DNA of 64,000 nucleotides from Actinacidiphila oryziradicis (GCF_005047355.1 NZ_SUMC01000014.1:106748-170747), one strand, 5' to 3'. Shown: positions 16,095 to 24,353, counted from the first letter of the stretch. Program-made: numbers and translations. Notes: generated by a model not told the origin, from the letters alone.

Positions 16095-16865
16095 TCAGGA
16101 CCGGCCGAGTACGGAGGAGAGATTGTCGGCGGTCCGGATGAGTGCCTGGATCTGGTTCTTGTCGTCCTGCTCCACGGCCGCCGAGGGAGCGATCACCGCC
16201 AGGGCGGCCACTGCCCGGCCGGCCTGGAAGACGGGCGCCGCGATCGTGCGGAGGCCGTTGACCACCGGCGACTTGACGGAGACGCCGGTGCTGCGGATGA
16301 CATCGAGTTCCTCGGCCAGCTCCGGGCTGGCGTGCAGCTCGCGGCCGAGGATCGGTACCTCGTCGGGCTGCAGGTAGGCGCAGAACACCCTCCCCTGGGC
16401 GGAGGCGGTCGGGGACAGGCGCGCGCCGAGGCGGACGGTGACGCGGGCGACGCTGTCCGTACTGTCGTTGGAGGCGACCACGATGGGGCACTCCCCGTCC
16501 CAGACGCTGAGCACAACGGTCTCCTGGGCCTCGCGGACGAGCCGGTCCATGAACGGCTCGGCCACCTTGACCAGCGGCAGCCCGGCCCGGGCCGCGGCAG
16601 CGAGGGTCAGGACCTGCGGGCCGAGGGAGTACACGGACTCCCTCGGGTCGTAGCGCAGCAGGTCCACCGCGCGCAGTGCCTTGGTGTAGCGGTGTGCGGT
16701 GGCCTTGCTGGTGCCGAGAACCGCGGTGATCTCGTTCAGTGTGAGCCGGGGGCGGTGCGGGCTGAAGGCGCCCAGAATGTTCGCGGCGCGCTCGACGGCC
16801 TGGATGGCAGGCATCGCCTTCTCGTCGGCCGCGCCGGGTGCTCTAGGAGCCGAAGCTTCCGCCAT
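16095..16865 (-). CDS. IclR-family transcriptional regulator
   Basis: 256 aa, the normal length. Residues about 17-75 form the N-terminal winged helix (AIQAVERAANILGAFSPHRP, L-T-L-N-E-I-T-A-V-L-G-T-S-K-A-T-A-H-R-Y-T-K-A-L). The rest is the IclR effector domain (VVLSVWDGECPIVVASN, LSPTASAQGRVFCAYL, VVNGLRTIAAPVFQAGRAVA). Such proteins bind aromatic or small carboxylic effectors and repress or activate nearby catabolic genes. ATG 16865 is taken as start; an in-frame GTG four codons earlier, just after GAGGGAGA, is an alternative. It is the last of three minus-strand genes with the M20-like and VOC genes. I propose it as regulator of the shared TNNTGCGA-type sites in the island. Confidence 0.9.
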   Translation of the reverse strand: MAEASAPRAPGAADEKAMPAIQAVERAANILGAFSPHRPRLTLNEITAVLGTSKATAHRYTKALRAVDLLRYDPRESVYSLGPQVLTLAAAARAGLPLVKVAEPFMDRLVREAQETVVLSVWDGECPIVVASNDSTDSVARVTVRLGARLSPTASAQGRVFCAYLQPDEVPILGRELHASPELAEELDVIRSTGVSVKSPVVNGLRTIAAPVFQAGRAVAALAVIAPSAAVEQDDKNQIQALIRTADNLSSVLGRS

Positions 16866-16906
16866 TGCCCTGGTCACTCTCCCTCGTTGTGAGCGGTCAC
16901 CGCTGG

Positions 16907-18205
16907 TCAGCCGCTGGTGAGCAGCGGCCAACGCAGAGCCGCTTCCGCATAGATGCGGGCGGACTTTAGCAGTTCCCGGACATCGAGCACGTCCAGCCGC
17001 GGGTCGGCCGGATCCGGAGCACTCGACGGTCCCGTACGTACGGTGTCGATGCCGGCGGCGCGGAAGAGCACGCCGTCGGTGGAACCCGTCCAGCCTCTCA
17101 GCGTCGGAGCCGTACGCCCGTGAGCGCGCTCCCACACCTCGCGTGCCAGAGCCGCGACGGGCGCGGTGGGCGGCGTCACTCCGGCGGCCTGGACCCCCGC
17201 CAGGTCGACGGTGAGCCGGCAGTCGCGCAGCGGGGTGCCGGACAGTGCGGCGACCAGGTGGCGGCGCAGCCGTTCGGCCAGGTGGGTGGCATCGTCGCCG
17301 GGCACCGTCATCAGATAGATGTGGACGTCGAGCACGGCGGGCAGCAGATCGGGTTTGGCCGGGGAGCCGCTCATGATGGCGCCGATGCCCGCCTCACGGC
17401 CGGTCTGTCCGGCCCGCGCGCCCGGCTCGCCGACGAGTTCGGCCCGCCAGTCCTCGATCGCGGTGCAGACTGTGCCGGTGTGGGCGAGCAGCCCGCCGGG
17501 CGGGACGGCCGATTCCCTGGCCAGTACGGCGGTGTGCCGGGTCCGCAGCCGTACGCGCAGATAGGCCGCGCCCGGCTCCTCGTACAGCAGGCCCGGCGGA
17601 CCGCACTTCGCGACGATGACGGCCGCCGGGGCCGGTTCGGCGGCGAGGTGCGCCGACACGCCGCCCGGCTCGTCGGGGCCGGCGGTACCGCAGCTCGTCA
17701 GGGAGGAGCGGTGGGTGCCGGAGCCGGACAGCAACAGCGCGAGCCGGTGCGGGCGGCCGGCCGAGCGCAGGGCGGTTGCCGCCGTGGCGTAGCCGACCAG
17801 CGCGGCTGCCGCGGGGGCCCGCGCGACGCCGAGGCCGAAGCCACGCACTTGCCCGGCCTGTACGGCGACACCGGTGGCGGGGTCGGGCCCGGGTCCGTTC
17901 ACGGGCCAGTCGAGCGAGGCGGAGCCGCCGAGCGAGGTGTCCAGGTGGGAGCAGAGCAGCAACTCCGGTTCCCCGGAGCCGTGTTCACTGCGGGCGAGGA
18001 GATTGGCGCCACGCTCGCCGACCGGGCGTACCGACCAGTCGAGAGCGGGCCAGCGCGCCGCGGCCCAGGTGTGGAGCCGCTCCGCACAAGGCCGTTCGCC
18101 GCCCCGGGGGGTGGGCAGCGCTGCCAGCACTTCCAGGGCGGCCAGGATGTCGTCGGGAGTCACCGAGGCCAGTGCGTCGTCGCGTAGTGCGGACGCGGTG
18201 CTCAA
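16907..18205 (-). CDS. M20-like peptidase/deacylase homologue with degenerate metal site
   Basis: 432 aa. ELLLCSHLDTSLGGSASLDW matches the H-x-D element of M20 peptidases (ArgE/DapE/acetylornithine deacetylase type), and the C-terminal GWTGSTDGVLFRAAGIDTVR matches the G-x-S-D-x-x-x-x-x-x-x-G-I-P block. The bridging Asp of the usual G-x-x-D-M-K-G motif is replaced by GFGLGVARAPAAAAL, and I see no clear E-E pair or terminal His. Metal binding may be altered or lost, so the reaction is uncertain (amide or peptide hydrolysis if active). The TTG start overlaps the TGA of the preceding VOC gene (T-T-G-A), which argues for translational coupling; a GTG start 16 codons further in is possible. Confidence 0.7.
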   Translation of the reverse strand: MSTASALRDDALASVTPDDILAALEVLAALPTPRGGERPCAERLHTWAAARWPALDWSVRPVGERGANLLARSEHGSGEPELLLCSHLDTSLGGSASLDWPVNGPGPDPATGVAVQAGQVRGFGLGVARAPAAAALVGYATAATALRSAGRPHRLALLLSGSGTHRSSLTSCGTAGPDEPGGVSAHLAAEPAPAAVIVAKCGPPGLLYEEPGAAYLRVRLRTRHTAVLARESAVPPGGLLAHTGTVCTAIEDWRAELVGEPGARAGQTGREAGIGAIMSGSPAKPDLLPAVLDVHIYLMTVPGDDATHLAERLRRHLVAALSGTPLRDCRLTVDLAGVQAAGVTPPTAPVAALAREVWERAHGRTAPTLRGWTGSTDGVLFRAAGIDTVRTGPSSAPDPADPRLDVLDVRELLKSARIYAEAALRWPLLTSG

Positions 18206-19107
18206 TGCGCCCAGGTCCGGTCGTCGGCCGCGGCGCGCCATACGTCGATGTTGCGGGGGTCGCGCTTCAGGCGCCGGGGCCGGTGGGTCTCGTGCTCTTC
18301 GGGGGTGAGGACGCGGTGGCCGTCGCAGAGTTCGTAGCGCGGGCCGTGGCGTTCGTCGTAGAGATAGAACGCCAGCGAGTGCGAGGCGGAGTGGTTGACC
18401 ACGTCGCCGAGGATCCTGACCTGCTTGTACTGGGCACGGGCGCGGCGGCGCATGACCGCGTCGAAGGAGCCCATGATGAAGCAGAGGTGCTCCAGGGAGA
18501 AGCGGTCGGCCCGCCGGATGGCGATGCTGTGGTGGTAGCGGTCCTCGCAGCGCAGGAAGGCGGTGAAGTCCTCGACGTAGTCCGAGGCCTGGAAGCCCAG
18601 CACCTCGGTGTAGAAGCGGACCGTGTCCTCGTACCTGTCGGTGATGATGAAGGGGTGGACGAGCGTCTGCGGGCGCAGGTCGGGCCAGGGTTCCTCGGCG
18701 TACTCGATGAAGTCGGTGAACAGCTCCACGGTGGTGCCGTTGGGGTCGGTGACCGCGAAGCCCTGCTGGCACAGGCCCTGCATGCGCTTCTGCAGCGGAA
18801 GGATCTCCAGGCCCGCGGCCTCGGCGCGCAGCCGCAGGTCGTCCAGGACCTCTTCGGACTCCACGCTGTAGCCGACCGCTTCGTAGCGGAAGGCGGTGAG
18901 CTCCGGCTCGTGCAGCAGCTCGATGCTGTGGTGCTCGGTGCCCACCCGCAGGTAGGCGTGCTCCCCGTCGTGCTCCTCCAGCGCCAGGCCGACGTGGTAG
19001 TCGAGGAACGCGATGGTGGCGGGGAGGTCCGGGACACCGAGGCGGACGTATTCCACGCTGTACGGTCCGCGTCGGCGGGGCGGTGATGCGACGGGTTCGA
19101 CGGACAC
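18202..19107 (-). CDS. Extradiol-type VOC dioxygenase
   Basis: 301 aa with two vicinal-oxygen-chelate modules: YVRLGVPDLPATIAFLDYHV at the start and TLVHPFIITDRYEDTVRFYT in the middle. LVHPFI (His), SLEHLCF (His) and GPRYELCDGH (Glu) sit where type I extradiol ring-cleavage dioxygenases bind iron(II), so cleavage of a catechol-like ring is plausible. The start is GTG 19107 with AAGGGG upstream. It is the first gene of the unit VOC, M20-like, IclR, and its promoter faces the acetamidase gene. Methylmalonyl or glyoxalase-type VOC functions are less likely because of the two-module length. Confidence 0.8.
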   Translation of the reverse strand: MSVEPVASPPRRRGPYSVEYVRLGVPDLPATIAFLDYHVGLALEEHDGEHAYLRVGTEHHSIELLHEPELTAFRYEAVGYSVESEEVLDDLRLRAEAAGLEILPLQKRMQGLCQQGFAVTDPNGTTVELFTDFIEYAEEPWPDLRPQTLVHPFIITDRYEDTVRFYTEVLGFQASDYVEDFTAFLRCEDRYHHSIAIRRADRFSLEHLCFIMGSFDAVMRRRARAQYKQVRILGDVVNHSASHSLAFYLYDERHGPRYELCDGHRVLTPEEHETHRPRRLKRDPRNIDVWRAAADDRTWAH

Positions 19108-19162
19108 TCCGGTCCCCTTCCTCTGCCTGTTCGGTGGGTGCGCGCCTTTCCGGCGTACTCGA

Positions 19163-19192
19163 AGACTAGGGACGGCCCGAACAGCTCGTCAA
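19163..19192 (-). promoter_or_regulatory. Promoter of the VOC-M20-IclR unit
   Basis: On the minus strand: -35 TTGACG (19187-19192), an 18-base spacer, and -10 TAGTCT (19163-19168), about 50 bases before the GTG start. This is a good match to vegetative HrdB-type promoters. The shared operator-like element at 19202-19220 lies just upstream. Confidence 0.65.
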
Positions 19193-19201
19193 GCAATGTG
19201 G

Positions 19202-19220
19202 GATGACATCGCGCAATGCA
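19202..19220. promoter_or_regulatory. Operator-like element C of the catabolic island
   Basis: GATGACATCGCGCAATGCA matches element A at 22551 over nearly its whole length (consensus GATGACATCKCGYARTGCRA). It sits between the divergent VOC and acetamidase genes, where one regulator could control both. Confidence 0.55.
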
Positions 19221-19314
19221 ACACGCATGTAACCTGTTGGCGCCGTCCGGCACTTACGCTCGGCCGTGCCGCCGGTGTGCGGACCCCCGGCTCCCAACTC
19301 GGAAAGGCCAGCCC

Positions 19315-20409
19315 ATGCCCGTGCTGCAACCCCACGACGGCCTCCGGACCGGACAGCACTACCTCGCCGCTTCTCCGGAGACGGTCACCTGGGGCCGGCT
19401 CCCGACCCCGGGCAGCAAGCCCGTGCTCACCATCGCGTCCGGGCAGACCGTGACCGTCGACACGGTGTCCCACGAGGGACTGATGGAGGATCAGGGGCGC
19501 GACCCGGTCGGCTACTTCGGCGGCCACGGCGTCCGCACCGACGATGTGCTCTCCGATCTGGCGGACATCGCCGCCTCGGACATCGTGCACACCCGAGGAC
19601 CCGACGGACCGCACGTGGTGACCGGTCCCATCCACATCGAGGGGGCCCGCCCCGGCGACGTACTCAAGGTGGAGTACCTGGAGCTGCTGCCCCGGGTGCC
19701 CTACGGGGTCGTCTCCAGCCGGCACGGCCTCGGCTCCCTGGCCGGCGAGCGCCCGGTCTCCCCGGAGACCGGCGAACCGGCCCGGATCATCAGCCAGTTC
19801 TGCACGGCGGACCTCGACGCCCCCGTCCCCACCGCCACCATGGCCTGGGGAACGGGACGGCGGATCACCTTCCCGCTCAACCCGTTCATGGGACTGTCGG
19901 GGGTGACCCCCGGCACCGAGACCGCCCTCAACACCATCCCGCCGGGCCGGCACGGCGGCAATCTCGACGTCCGGGACCTCGGCCTCGGCAGCACGATGTA
20001 CCTGCCGGTGCAGGTCGACGGTGCCGGGTTCTACATGGGCGACCCGCACTTCGCCCAGGGCAACGGCGAGGTGTCGCTCACCGCGCTGGAGGCGTCGCTG
20101 CGTACGACCGTGCGCCTCACCGTGCTCTCCTCGGCCGACGCCCGTCCGGTCGCGGGCGCCCTGGACGGCCCGTTCGGGGAGACCCCGGCACACTGGATCG
20201 CCATCGGGCTGGACACCGACCTGGACGAGGCCATGCGCAAGTGCGTGCGCGAGGCCGTCCGCATCCTGGAGCAGGTGGCGGACGTCCCCGGGCACATCGC
20301 CTACCTCTATCTCAGCGCGGCCGGGGACTTCGTGGTCAGCCAGGTCGTGGACGAGGTCAAGGGCGTGCACTGCCTGATCCGCAAGGCGGACTTCCCCGCC
20401 TGGGCTTAG
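19315..20409 (+). CDS. Acetamidase/formamidase family hydrolase
   Basis: Hydrolyses short amides (acetamide, formamide) or related amides to acid and ammonia. 364 aa, within the usual range for the FmdA/AmdA family. Family blocks are visible: SPETVTWG near the start, TVSHEGL, a long GPIHIEGARPGDVLKVEYLE beta segment, TATMAWGTGRRITFPLNPFM, PPGRHGGNLDVRDLGLGST and GDPHFAQGNGEVSLTALEAS. Start is ATG 19315 behind GGAAAGG; longer in-frame starts upstream would include promoter DNA. It is divergent from the VOC-M20-IclR unit and convergent with the Rieske genes. In context it may process an amide released during ring breakdown. Confidence 0.92.
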   Translation: MPVLQPHDGLRTGQHYLAASPETVTWGRLPTPGSKPVLTIASGQTVTVDTVSHEGLMEDQGRDPVGYFGGHGVRTDDVLSDLADIAASDIVHTRGPDGPHVVTGPIHIEGARPGDVLKVEYLELLPRVPYGVVSSRHGLGSLAGERPVSPETGEPARIISQFCTADLDAPVPTATMAWGTGRRITFPLNPFMGLSGVTPGTETALNTIPPGRHGGNLDVRDLGLGSTMYLPVQVDGAGFYMGDPHFAQGNGEVSLTALEASLRTTVRLTVLSSADARPVAGALDGPFGETPAHWIAIGLDTDLDEAMRKCVREAVRILEQVADVPGHIAYLYLSAAGDFVVSQVVDEVKGVHCLIRKADFPAWA

Positions 20410-20424
20410 ACCGGCGAGTCACGC

Positions 20425-20642
20425 GCGGGCCGATGGCCGCTGTTGTGCCGGCCCTCCCCCAGCTACCTCCCCAGCCTTCGGCCGGGAGGTGCTCCCAGGA
20501 GGTGCCCCCATCTCGCTTCGCTCGCCCTGCGGAACGCCTGCCCACCACATCGGCCAAATCCAGCCCGTCCGGCGTTTGAGGACCTGGGGTCCCCCCACGC
20601 CCGCAGGGCGTAGGGGGCGGGTCTGGGGGCGGAGCCCCCAGC
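20425..20642. repeat. Dispersed intergenic repeat, copy 2
   Basis: Same element as 11742-11910 but about 50 bases longer. It has a short internal duplication (two GGAGGTG blocks, 20484-20505) and continues past the GTAGGGGGCGGG block into a G/C hairpin. It fills the space between the convergent acetamidase and Rieske beta genes. Some 8.7 kb separate the two copies. Confidence 0.85.
20623..20641. terminator. Hairpin between convergent genes
   Basis: CTGGGGGC-GGA-GCCCCCAG: 8-bp perfect stem with a 3-base loop, between the acetamidase and Rieske beta stop codons. There is no T-run, as is common for Streptomyces hairpins, and it could act from either side. It is also the end of the dispersed repeat. 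Confidence 0.65.
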
Positions 20643-20651
20643 CGCCGCTCG

Positions 20652-21173
20652 TCAGAGGATGAAGCTCAGCCGCGCGCCCGGCTCCATCGCCTCATTGCTC
20701 AGCACCGCGCGCCGCAGGTCAAAGCGCAGCCCGTCCTCCTCAACCCGCAGCAGATGGTCGTAGCGCCCGACATACCGATAGGACTGCTGGTCGCGGTAGC
20801 GGTGGATGACAAAGTTCGCCGCGACGCGCAGCAGTGCTCCATCGCGTTCCACCAGCCGCACATTGCCGATCAGGCGATTCGTGCGGGAGCGCGGGTTCTC
20901 GGCGTGTGCCTTACGGCTCTTCAGCCGCTTGACCCGGGCCCGTACGAGCTCCCAGTCGTCGCAGACGAAGTACCCGGCCTCGGCCGGGCTCCAGCCGAGC
21001 CAGTCGGTGGTCGGCACCTGCATGGAGGCACCCGGCACGAAGAGCGCCAGCCAGTCGTCGAGGCGCCACTCGTCCAGCAGATGCGCCTCGTGGAAGAGGA
21101 AGTCCTCCACCTCGGGACGGCCCACCACCCGGGCCGGTGCCCCGGCCGCCGTGAGCTGTTCAGCCGTACTCAT
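20652..21173 (-). CDS. Aromatic-ring-hydroxylating dioxygenase, beta (small) subunit
   Basis: 173 aa, the usual size for the non-catalytic subunit, with the NTF2-like cone fold. VEDFLFHEAHLLDEWRLDDW, LALFV, the Arg-rich segment around NPRSRTNRLIGNVRL and VAANFVIHRYRDQQSYRYVG are typical of this family. It overlaps the alpha-subunit stop by four bases (ATGA), so the two are coupled and should form an alpha-beta oligomer. No ferredoxin or ferredoxin reductase gene is adjacent, so electrons must come from elsewhere, possibly even from an unlinked partner. Confidence 0.93.
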   Translation of the reverse strand: MSTAEQLTAAGAPARVVGRPEVEDFLFHEAHLLDEWRLDDWLALFVPGASMQVPTTDWLGWSPAEAGYFVCDDWELVRARVKRLKSRKAHAENPRSRTNRLIGNVRLVERDGALLRVAANFVIHRYRDQQSYRYVGRYDHLLRVEEDGLRFDLRRAVLSNEAMEPGARLSFIL

Positions 21174-22519
21174 ACCTGTCCTCCCTCAGTGCCGCCACCG
21201 CCAGGCACCCCTGGCACTTCCCCGACCACCCGGCTCCAGTGCCGCCAGAAGCTGCGCATCGCACCCTCGTCGATCGAGCGGCCCTGGCGGCCGGCGGCCT
21301 CGTCCGCCATGCCACGCGACATGTCGCTCCAGTCCAGGCCGCCGTCCAGCCCCGCCGTGGCCTGCACGCCGCGCTGCACGGCCTCGTACGCCTCGATGTC
21401 GTCGGGGGTGGCGAGGCCGCCAGGGCCGACGAAGCTGGCCATGGTCTTCAGCCGCAGGGCACGTACGCTGTCGGGCTCGCCGGACTCGACGAACTGCCAG
21501 GCCCGGACGTCGGTGACCCCGGCGTCGACCGGCTCCAGCTGGCGGATGGTCAGCGCCTCCAGGTCGAAGAGCAGCAGGTTGGGAAAGACGTAGAGGATCC
21601 GCGAGGCGTCGGCGACCCGCGCGGCCCGCGCGGCGCCGAGGCGTGCCGACATCTCCGCGCGCTTGGCCTCGGTCCGCTCTCGCTCGGGCTCCCCGAAGCG
21701 CGGCTCCCAGATCATGCCGATCCGGCCGTTGTGCCCGGTGAGGATGAGGAGTCCATGGCCGTCGCCGAGGTCGTAGGCGTACTGGTCCTCGTCGGTGACG
21801 GCGAAGCCGGTCTCACGGAGATAGCCGACGAAGGTGTTGTGGGTCGGGGCGAAGTGGTAGCCGTCCATGGCGTTCTCCACGGCGAGCTTCCAGTTGCCGC
21901 GGACACTGTACTTCTGGACGCCGGGGAGAGTGGTCATGCCCTGCGGGCCGATGGAGGCGGTCATCGAGATGTAGTCGGCGGCGGCGCCGAGGTGGTCGAG
22001 CAGCTCGGGCACACCGGGGTCGAAGGAGATGAAGACAAAGCCCTCGTGGATGCCGAGCCGGGGCACCCGGCGCAGGGCCAGGGAGTCGACGAAGTCGCTG
22101 CCCGGCGGGTAGGCGGAACCGTCCGGAAGCGAGGCCAGTTCACCGGAGTTGCGGAAGGTCCAGGCGTGGTAGAAACACTGGAAGAGCTTGGTACGGCCTT
22201 CGGTCTCCCGGCACAGGATGGTGCCGCGGTGCGGGCAGGCGTTGAGGTAGACCTGCACGGTGCCGGCCGAGTCGCGGACGAAGATCAGCGGTCGGCCGCC
22301 CAGGGTGCGGGTCTTGAAGTCGCCGGGCTCGGGGATCTCCGTCTCGTGGCCCAGGTAAAGCCAGGAGTGGTTCCAGATCCTGTCCCGTTCACGTGCGAAG
22401 ACCGCGGGCTCCCGGTAGGCGGAGCGGTGCACCTTGAAGGTCAGGGCCTCCCAGTCCTGGGCGATCAGGGAGTTGCCCAGTGCCATGGGGGTGCCGCGGT
22501 CAGGCAGCGTGGTCGTCAT
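21170..22519 (-). CDS. Aromatic-ring-hydroxylating dioxygenase, alpha subunit (Rieske)
   Basis: Catalytic subunit, 449 aa. The Rieske cluster site is C-P-H-R-G-T-I-L-C then LFQCFYHAWTF (2 Cys, 2 His; residues about 87-115). The mononuclear iron site is in ENAMDGYHFAPTHNTF (two His) with an Asp in DDIEAYEAVQRG near 375. It should add O2 across, or demethylate/hydroxylate, an aromatic substrate. ATG 22519 has GGGAG nine bases upstream. The promoter region contains a TTGACG hexamer (minus strand, 22593-22598) and, between it and the gene, palindrome element A. It is transcribed with the beta subunit. The class (benzoate, anthranilate, phenylpropionate or other) cannot be settled from sequence alone. 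Confidence 0.95.
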   Translation of the reverse strand: MTTTLPDRGTPMALGNSLIAQDWEALTFKVHRSAYREPAVFARERDRIWNHSWLYLGHETEIPEPGDFKTRTLGGRPLIFVRDSAGTVQVYLNACPHRGTILCRETEGRTKLFQCFYHAWTFRNSGELASLPDGSAYPPGSDFVDSLALRRVPRLGIHEGFVFISFDPGVPELLDHLGAAADYISMTASIGPQGMTTLPGVQKYSVRGNWKLAVENAMDGYHFAPTHNTFVGYLRETGFAVTDEDQYAYDLGDGHGLLILTGHNGRIGMIWEPRFGEPERERTEAKRAEMSARLGAARAARVADASRILYVFPNLLLFDLEALTIRQLEPVDAGVTDVRAWQFVESGEPDSVRALRLKTMASFVGPGGLATPDDIEAYEAVQRGVQATAGLDGGLDWSDMSRGMADEAAGRQGRSIDEGAMRSFWRHWSRVVGEVPGVPGGGGTEGGQV

Positions 22520-22550
22520 GGATCTACTCCCCTGGGACTCACATATTCAA

Positions 22551-22572
22551 GATGACATCTCGTAGTGCGAGA
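22551..22572 (-). promoter_or_regulatory. Palindromic operator element A before the Rieske genes
   Basis: Contains TCTCGTAGTGCGAGA (22558-22572), a near-perfect palindrome with TCTCG/CGAGA arms. It is preceded by GATGACA, which is shared with element C. It lies 32 bases upstream of the Rieske alpha start, in the position of a repressor site downstream of the TTGACG hexamer. Confidence 0.65.
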
Positions 22573-22619
22573 CAGTCGAACAGCACGAAGTGAGCCCGTC
22601 AAGGGGGCCCTGGCAGGAT

Positions 22620-23897
22620 TTACCGGGCCGACCCACGGGCGTTACCGCGCGGCAGGGGCACCACCGAATCCGGCGGCGCCGCCGCCGCACCGCGTTCGGC
22701 CCGGATCGGCCCCCGCAGCAGCAGCCGGGCAAGGACCGCCGAGCACATGACGACCGCGAACGCCGGGCCCCAGGAGAAGCGTTCCACAAGAGCACCCAGC
22801 GCGGGCGGCGTCACCGCCATCCCCGCCGCCACGGCGGTGTTCTGCACCCCGAGCACCAGCCCCACCCGGCGCGGGTCGGCCAGCTCCCCCACCGCGGTGA
22901 AGGCGAGCCCGTTCCAGGAAATGGCCACCACCCCCGCGAGCGCCATCACCGGCACCGCCGCTATCCAGTGCAGCGCGCCCAGCAACGACAGCACCGCGAA
23001 GAGCCCGGCCGCCGCCAACGCCACCGTGCCGAGTGACCGCAGCCGCAGCCCCGCCCGGTCCGACCACCAGCCCAGCCCGATGCGCGCCGCCCCGCCGCCC
23101 ATCTGAACGACCGCCAGCAGTCCGGCCGCCGCACCGGCGGACACATGGAAGCCCTCGACCAGATACACCACGAGGAAACTCACCACCGCGGTCTGCGGCA
23201 CCACCAGCAGCAGCGAGACCGCACAGAGCACGAGGACCGGGCCGCGCTCCCGCGACGGCGACCGCGACGGCGACGGCCCAGGGGCAACGGGCTTCACCAG
23301 CCGCAGCGGCTCAGCCGGCGCCTCACGGACCAGCACGACCACCACCAGCGCCCCCAGCAGGCACACCCCGGCCATGCAGACGAACGCCGACGACAACCCC
23401 CACCGCAGAGCCGCCGCCGGCAGACCGACAGCCGCGGCCGCCGCCCCCACCGGGATGGCCGTCTGGCGCAGTCCCATCGCCAACCCCCGCTTGGCGCGCG
23501 GGAACCAGGCCAGCACCGCCCTACCACTGGCGGCGTTGACACTCGCCCCGGCGGCACCGGCGGCGACCAGACAGGCGATCAGGGTCACCGGGCGCCCGGC
23601 CCGCGATGCCAGGAAGAGCGCCAACGCCGACAGCACCAGTCCGGCGCTCATGACCCACCGCTCCCCCACCCGGTCGGCGAGAATCCCCCACCCGACCAGG
23701 GCGAGCAGCAGTCCGGCGGTTCCCGAGCCGAGCACCACCCCCAGTTCGGGGAGGGAGAGCCCGTAGGTGGAACGCAGTACCGGCGCCAGACTCGGCAGCC
23801 CCTGGAGCACCGTGGCCGCGGCCGCCTGGGCGATCACGCCTGCGGCAAGCACCACCCAGCGGTAGCCGGCCCCTTGGAATCTCACTGACCGACTCAT
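22620..23897 (-). CDS. MFS transporter
   Basis: 425 aa with 12 predicted membrane helices beginning at WVVLAAGVIAQAAAATVLQG. The cytoplasmic loop G-W-G-I-L-A-D-R-V-G-E-R (helix 2-3) is the MFS signature. FPRAKRGLAMGLRQTAIPVG in helix 4-5 and a charged central loop complete the picture. The pattern is close to NarK/OFA or benzoate-type permeases. It is transcribed toward the Rieske dioxygenase (100 bases after its stop) and diverges from the small ORF/TauD unit, so uptake of the aromatic substrate or export of an intermediate is plausible. Start ATG 23897. Confidence 0.9.
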   Translation of the reverse strand: MSRSVRFQGAGYRWVVLAAGVIAQAAAATVLQGLPSLAPVLRSTYGLSLPELGVVLGSGTAGLLLALVGWGILADRVGERWVMSAGLVLSALALFLASRAGRPVTLIACLVAAGAAGASVNAASGRAVLAWFPRAKRGLAMGLRQTAIPVGAAAAAVGLPAAALRWGLSSAFVCMAGVCLLGALVVVVLVREAPAEPLRLVKPVAPGPSPSRSPSRERGPVLVLCAVSLLLVVPQTAVVSFLVVYLVEGFHVSAGAAAGLLAVVQMGGGAARIGLGWWSDRAGLRLRSLGTVALAAAGLFAVLSLLGALHWIAAVPVMALAGVVAISWNGLAFTAVGELADPRRVGLVLGVQNTAVAAGMAVTPPALGALVERFSWGPAFAVVMCSAVLARLLLRGPIRAERGAAAAPPDSVVPLPRGNARGSAR

Positions 23898-23902
23898 CGG
23901 CT

Positions 23903-23933
23903 CATCTTGAAATGCGTGATGGCATCATGTCAA
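23903..23933 (-). promoter_or_regulatory. Promoter/operator element D before the MFS gene
   Basis: On the minus strand TTGACA (23928-23933), an 18-base spacer and CAAGAT form a -35/-10 pair ending about ten bases before the ATG. The same bases, read on the plus strand, run CATCTTGA-AATGCGTGATG-GCATC-ATGTCAA. This is closely similar to element E at 35029, so the promoter and a shared regulator site overlap. Confidence 0.55.
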
Positions 23934-24026
23934 TCGCTACGGTGATGCGCCTGATTCTGTTCGCGCAGCTGAAGATGCGGCCGAAGATGTCACACCGATG
24001 TAACGTCAGACGAGACGCCGTCTCTC

Positions 24027-24055
24027 TTGACGCGAATCCCCGGCTCCTTTAGCGT
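24027..24055 (+). promoter_or_regulatory. Vegetative-type promoter of the small ORF/TauD unit
   Basis: -35 TTGACG (24027-24032), exactly 17 bases, -10 TAGCGT (24050-24055). The predicted start of transcription near 24062 gives a leader that covers the 35-residue ORF at 24089. It is divergent from the MFS gene. Confidence 0.65.
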
Positions 24056-24088
24056 GACGCCGAGGCCCGTCGGCCGTAGGAGCACACC

Positions 24089-24196
24089 ATGAAGCCAGCC
24101 GCCTCGCCCGGCTACCAGGAACCGCTGCGGATCCGCCCGCCGCGCACGGGTCTGCGCCCCGGCACCGCCGTCGGCAACCCCCAGACCCCGTTCTGA
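24089..24196 (+). CDS. 35-residue proline/arginine-rich small ORF
   Basis: ATG preceded by GTAGGAG at ideal spacing, then MKPAASPGYQEPLRIRPPRT, GLRPGTAVGNPQTPF and TGA. It lies 27 bases after the predicted transcription start and 157 bases before the TauD-family oxygenase on the same strand. It has no Cys, no signal peptide and no hydrophobic core; Pro is about one residue in four. It could be a regulatory leader peptide, a small functional protein, or less likely a peptide substrate of the adjacent oxygenase. I recognise no family. The strong ribosome-binding site and promoter are the reasons to call it a gene. Confidence 0.5.
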   Translation: MKPAASPGYQEPLRIRPPRTGLRPGTAVGNPQTPF

Positions 24197-24353
24197 TCCC
24201 GGCCCGCGTCACGCTGTAGCGACGGACCCGCCTGGGTACGAACACGTAAAAGCGCAGGGGCAGCGCTCTGCCCGACGGCATACCGCTCGCGACGCCGCAT
24301 ACCCGCCCCGCCCTTCCCCCCGGACCGCCACCGGCACATCGGAGCGCCTCACC

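Noticed and set aside
16866..17135. Longer N-terminus of the IclR protein
   Set aside because: It overlaps the end of the M20-like gene and adds non-conserved Arg-rich residues; family members start near ATG 16865.
23940..24010. Further copies of the island operator between MFS and the small ORF
   Set aside because: Short matches such as GATGTCACACC and GATGTAACG are present but too degenerate to count as sites.
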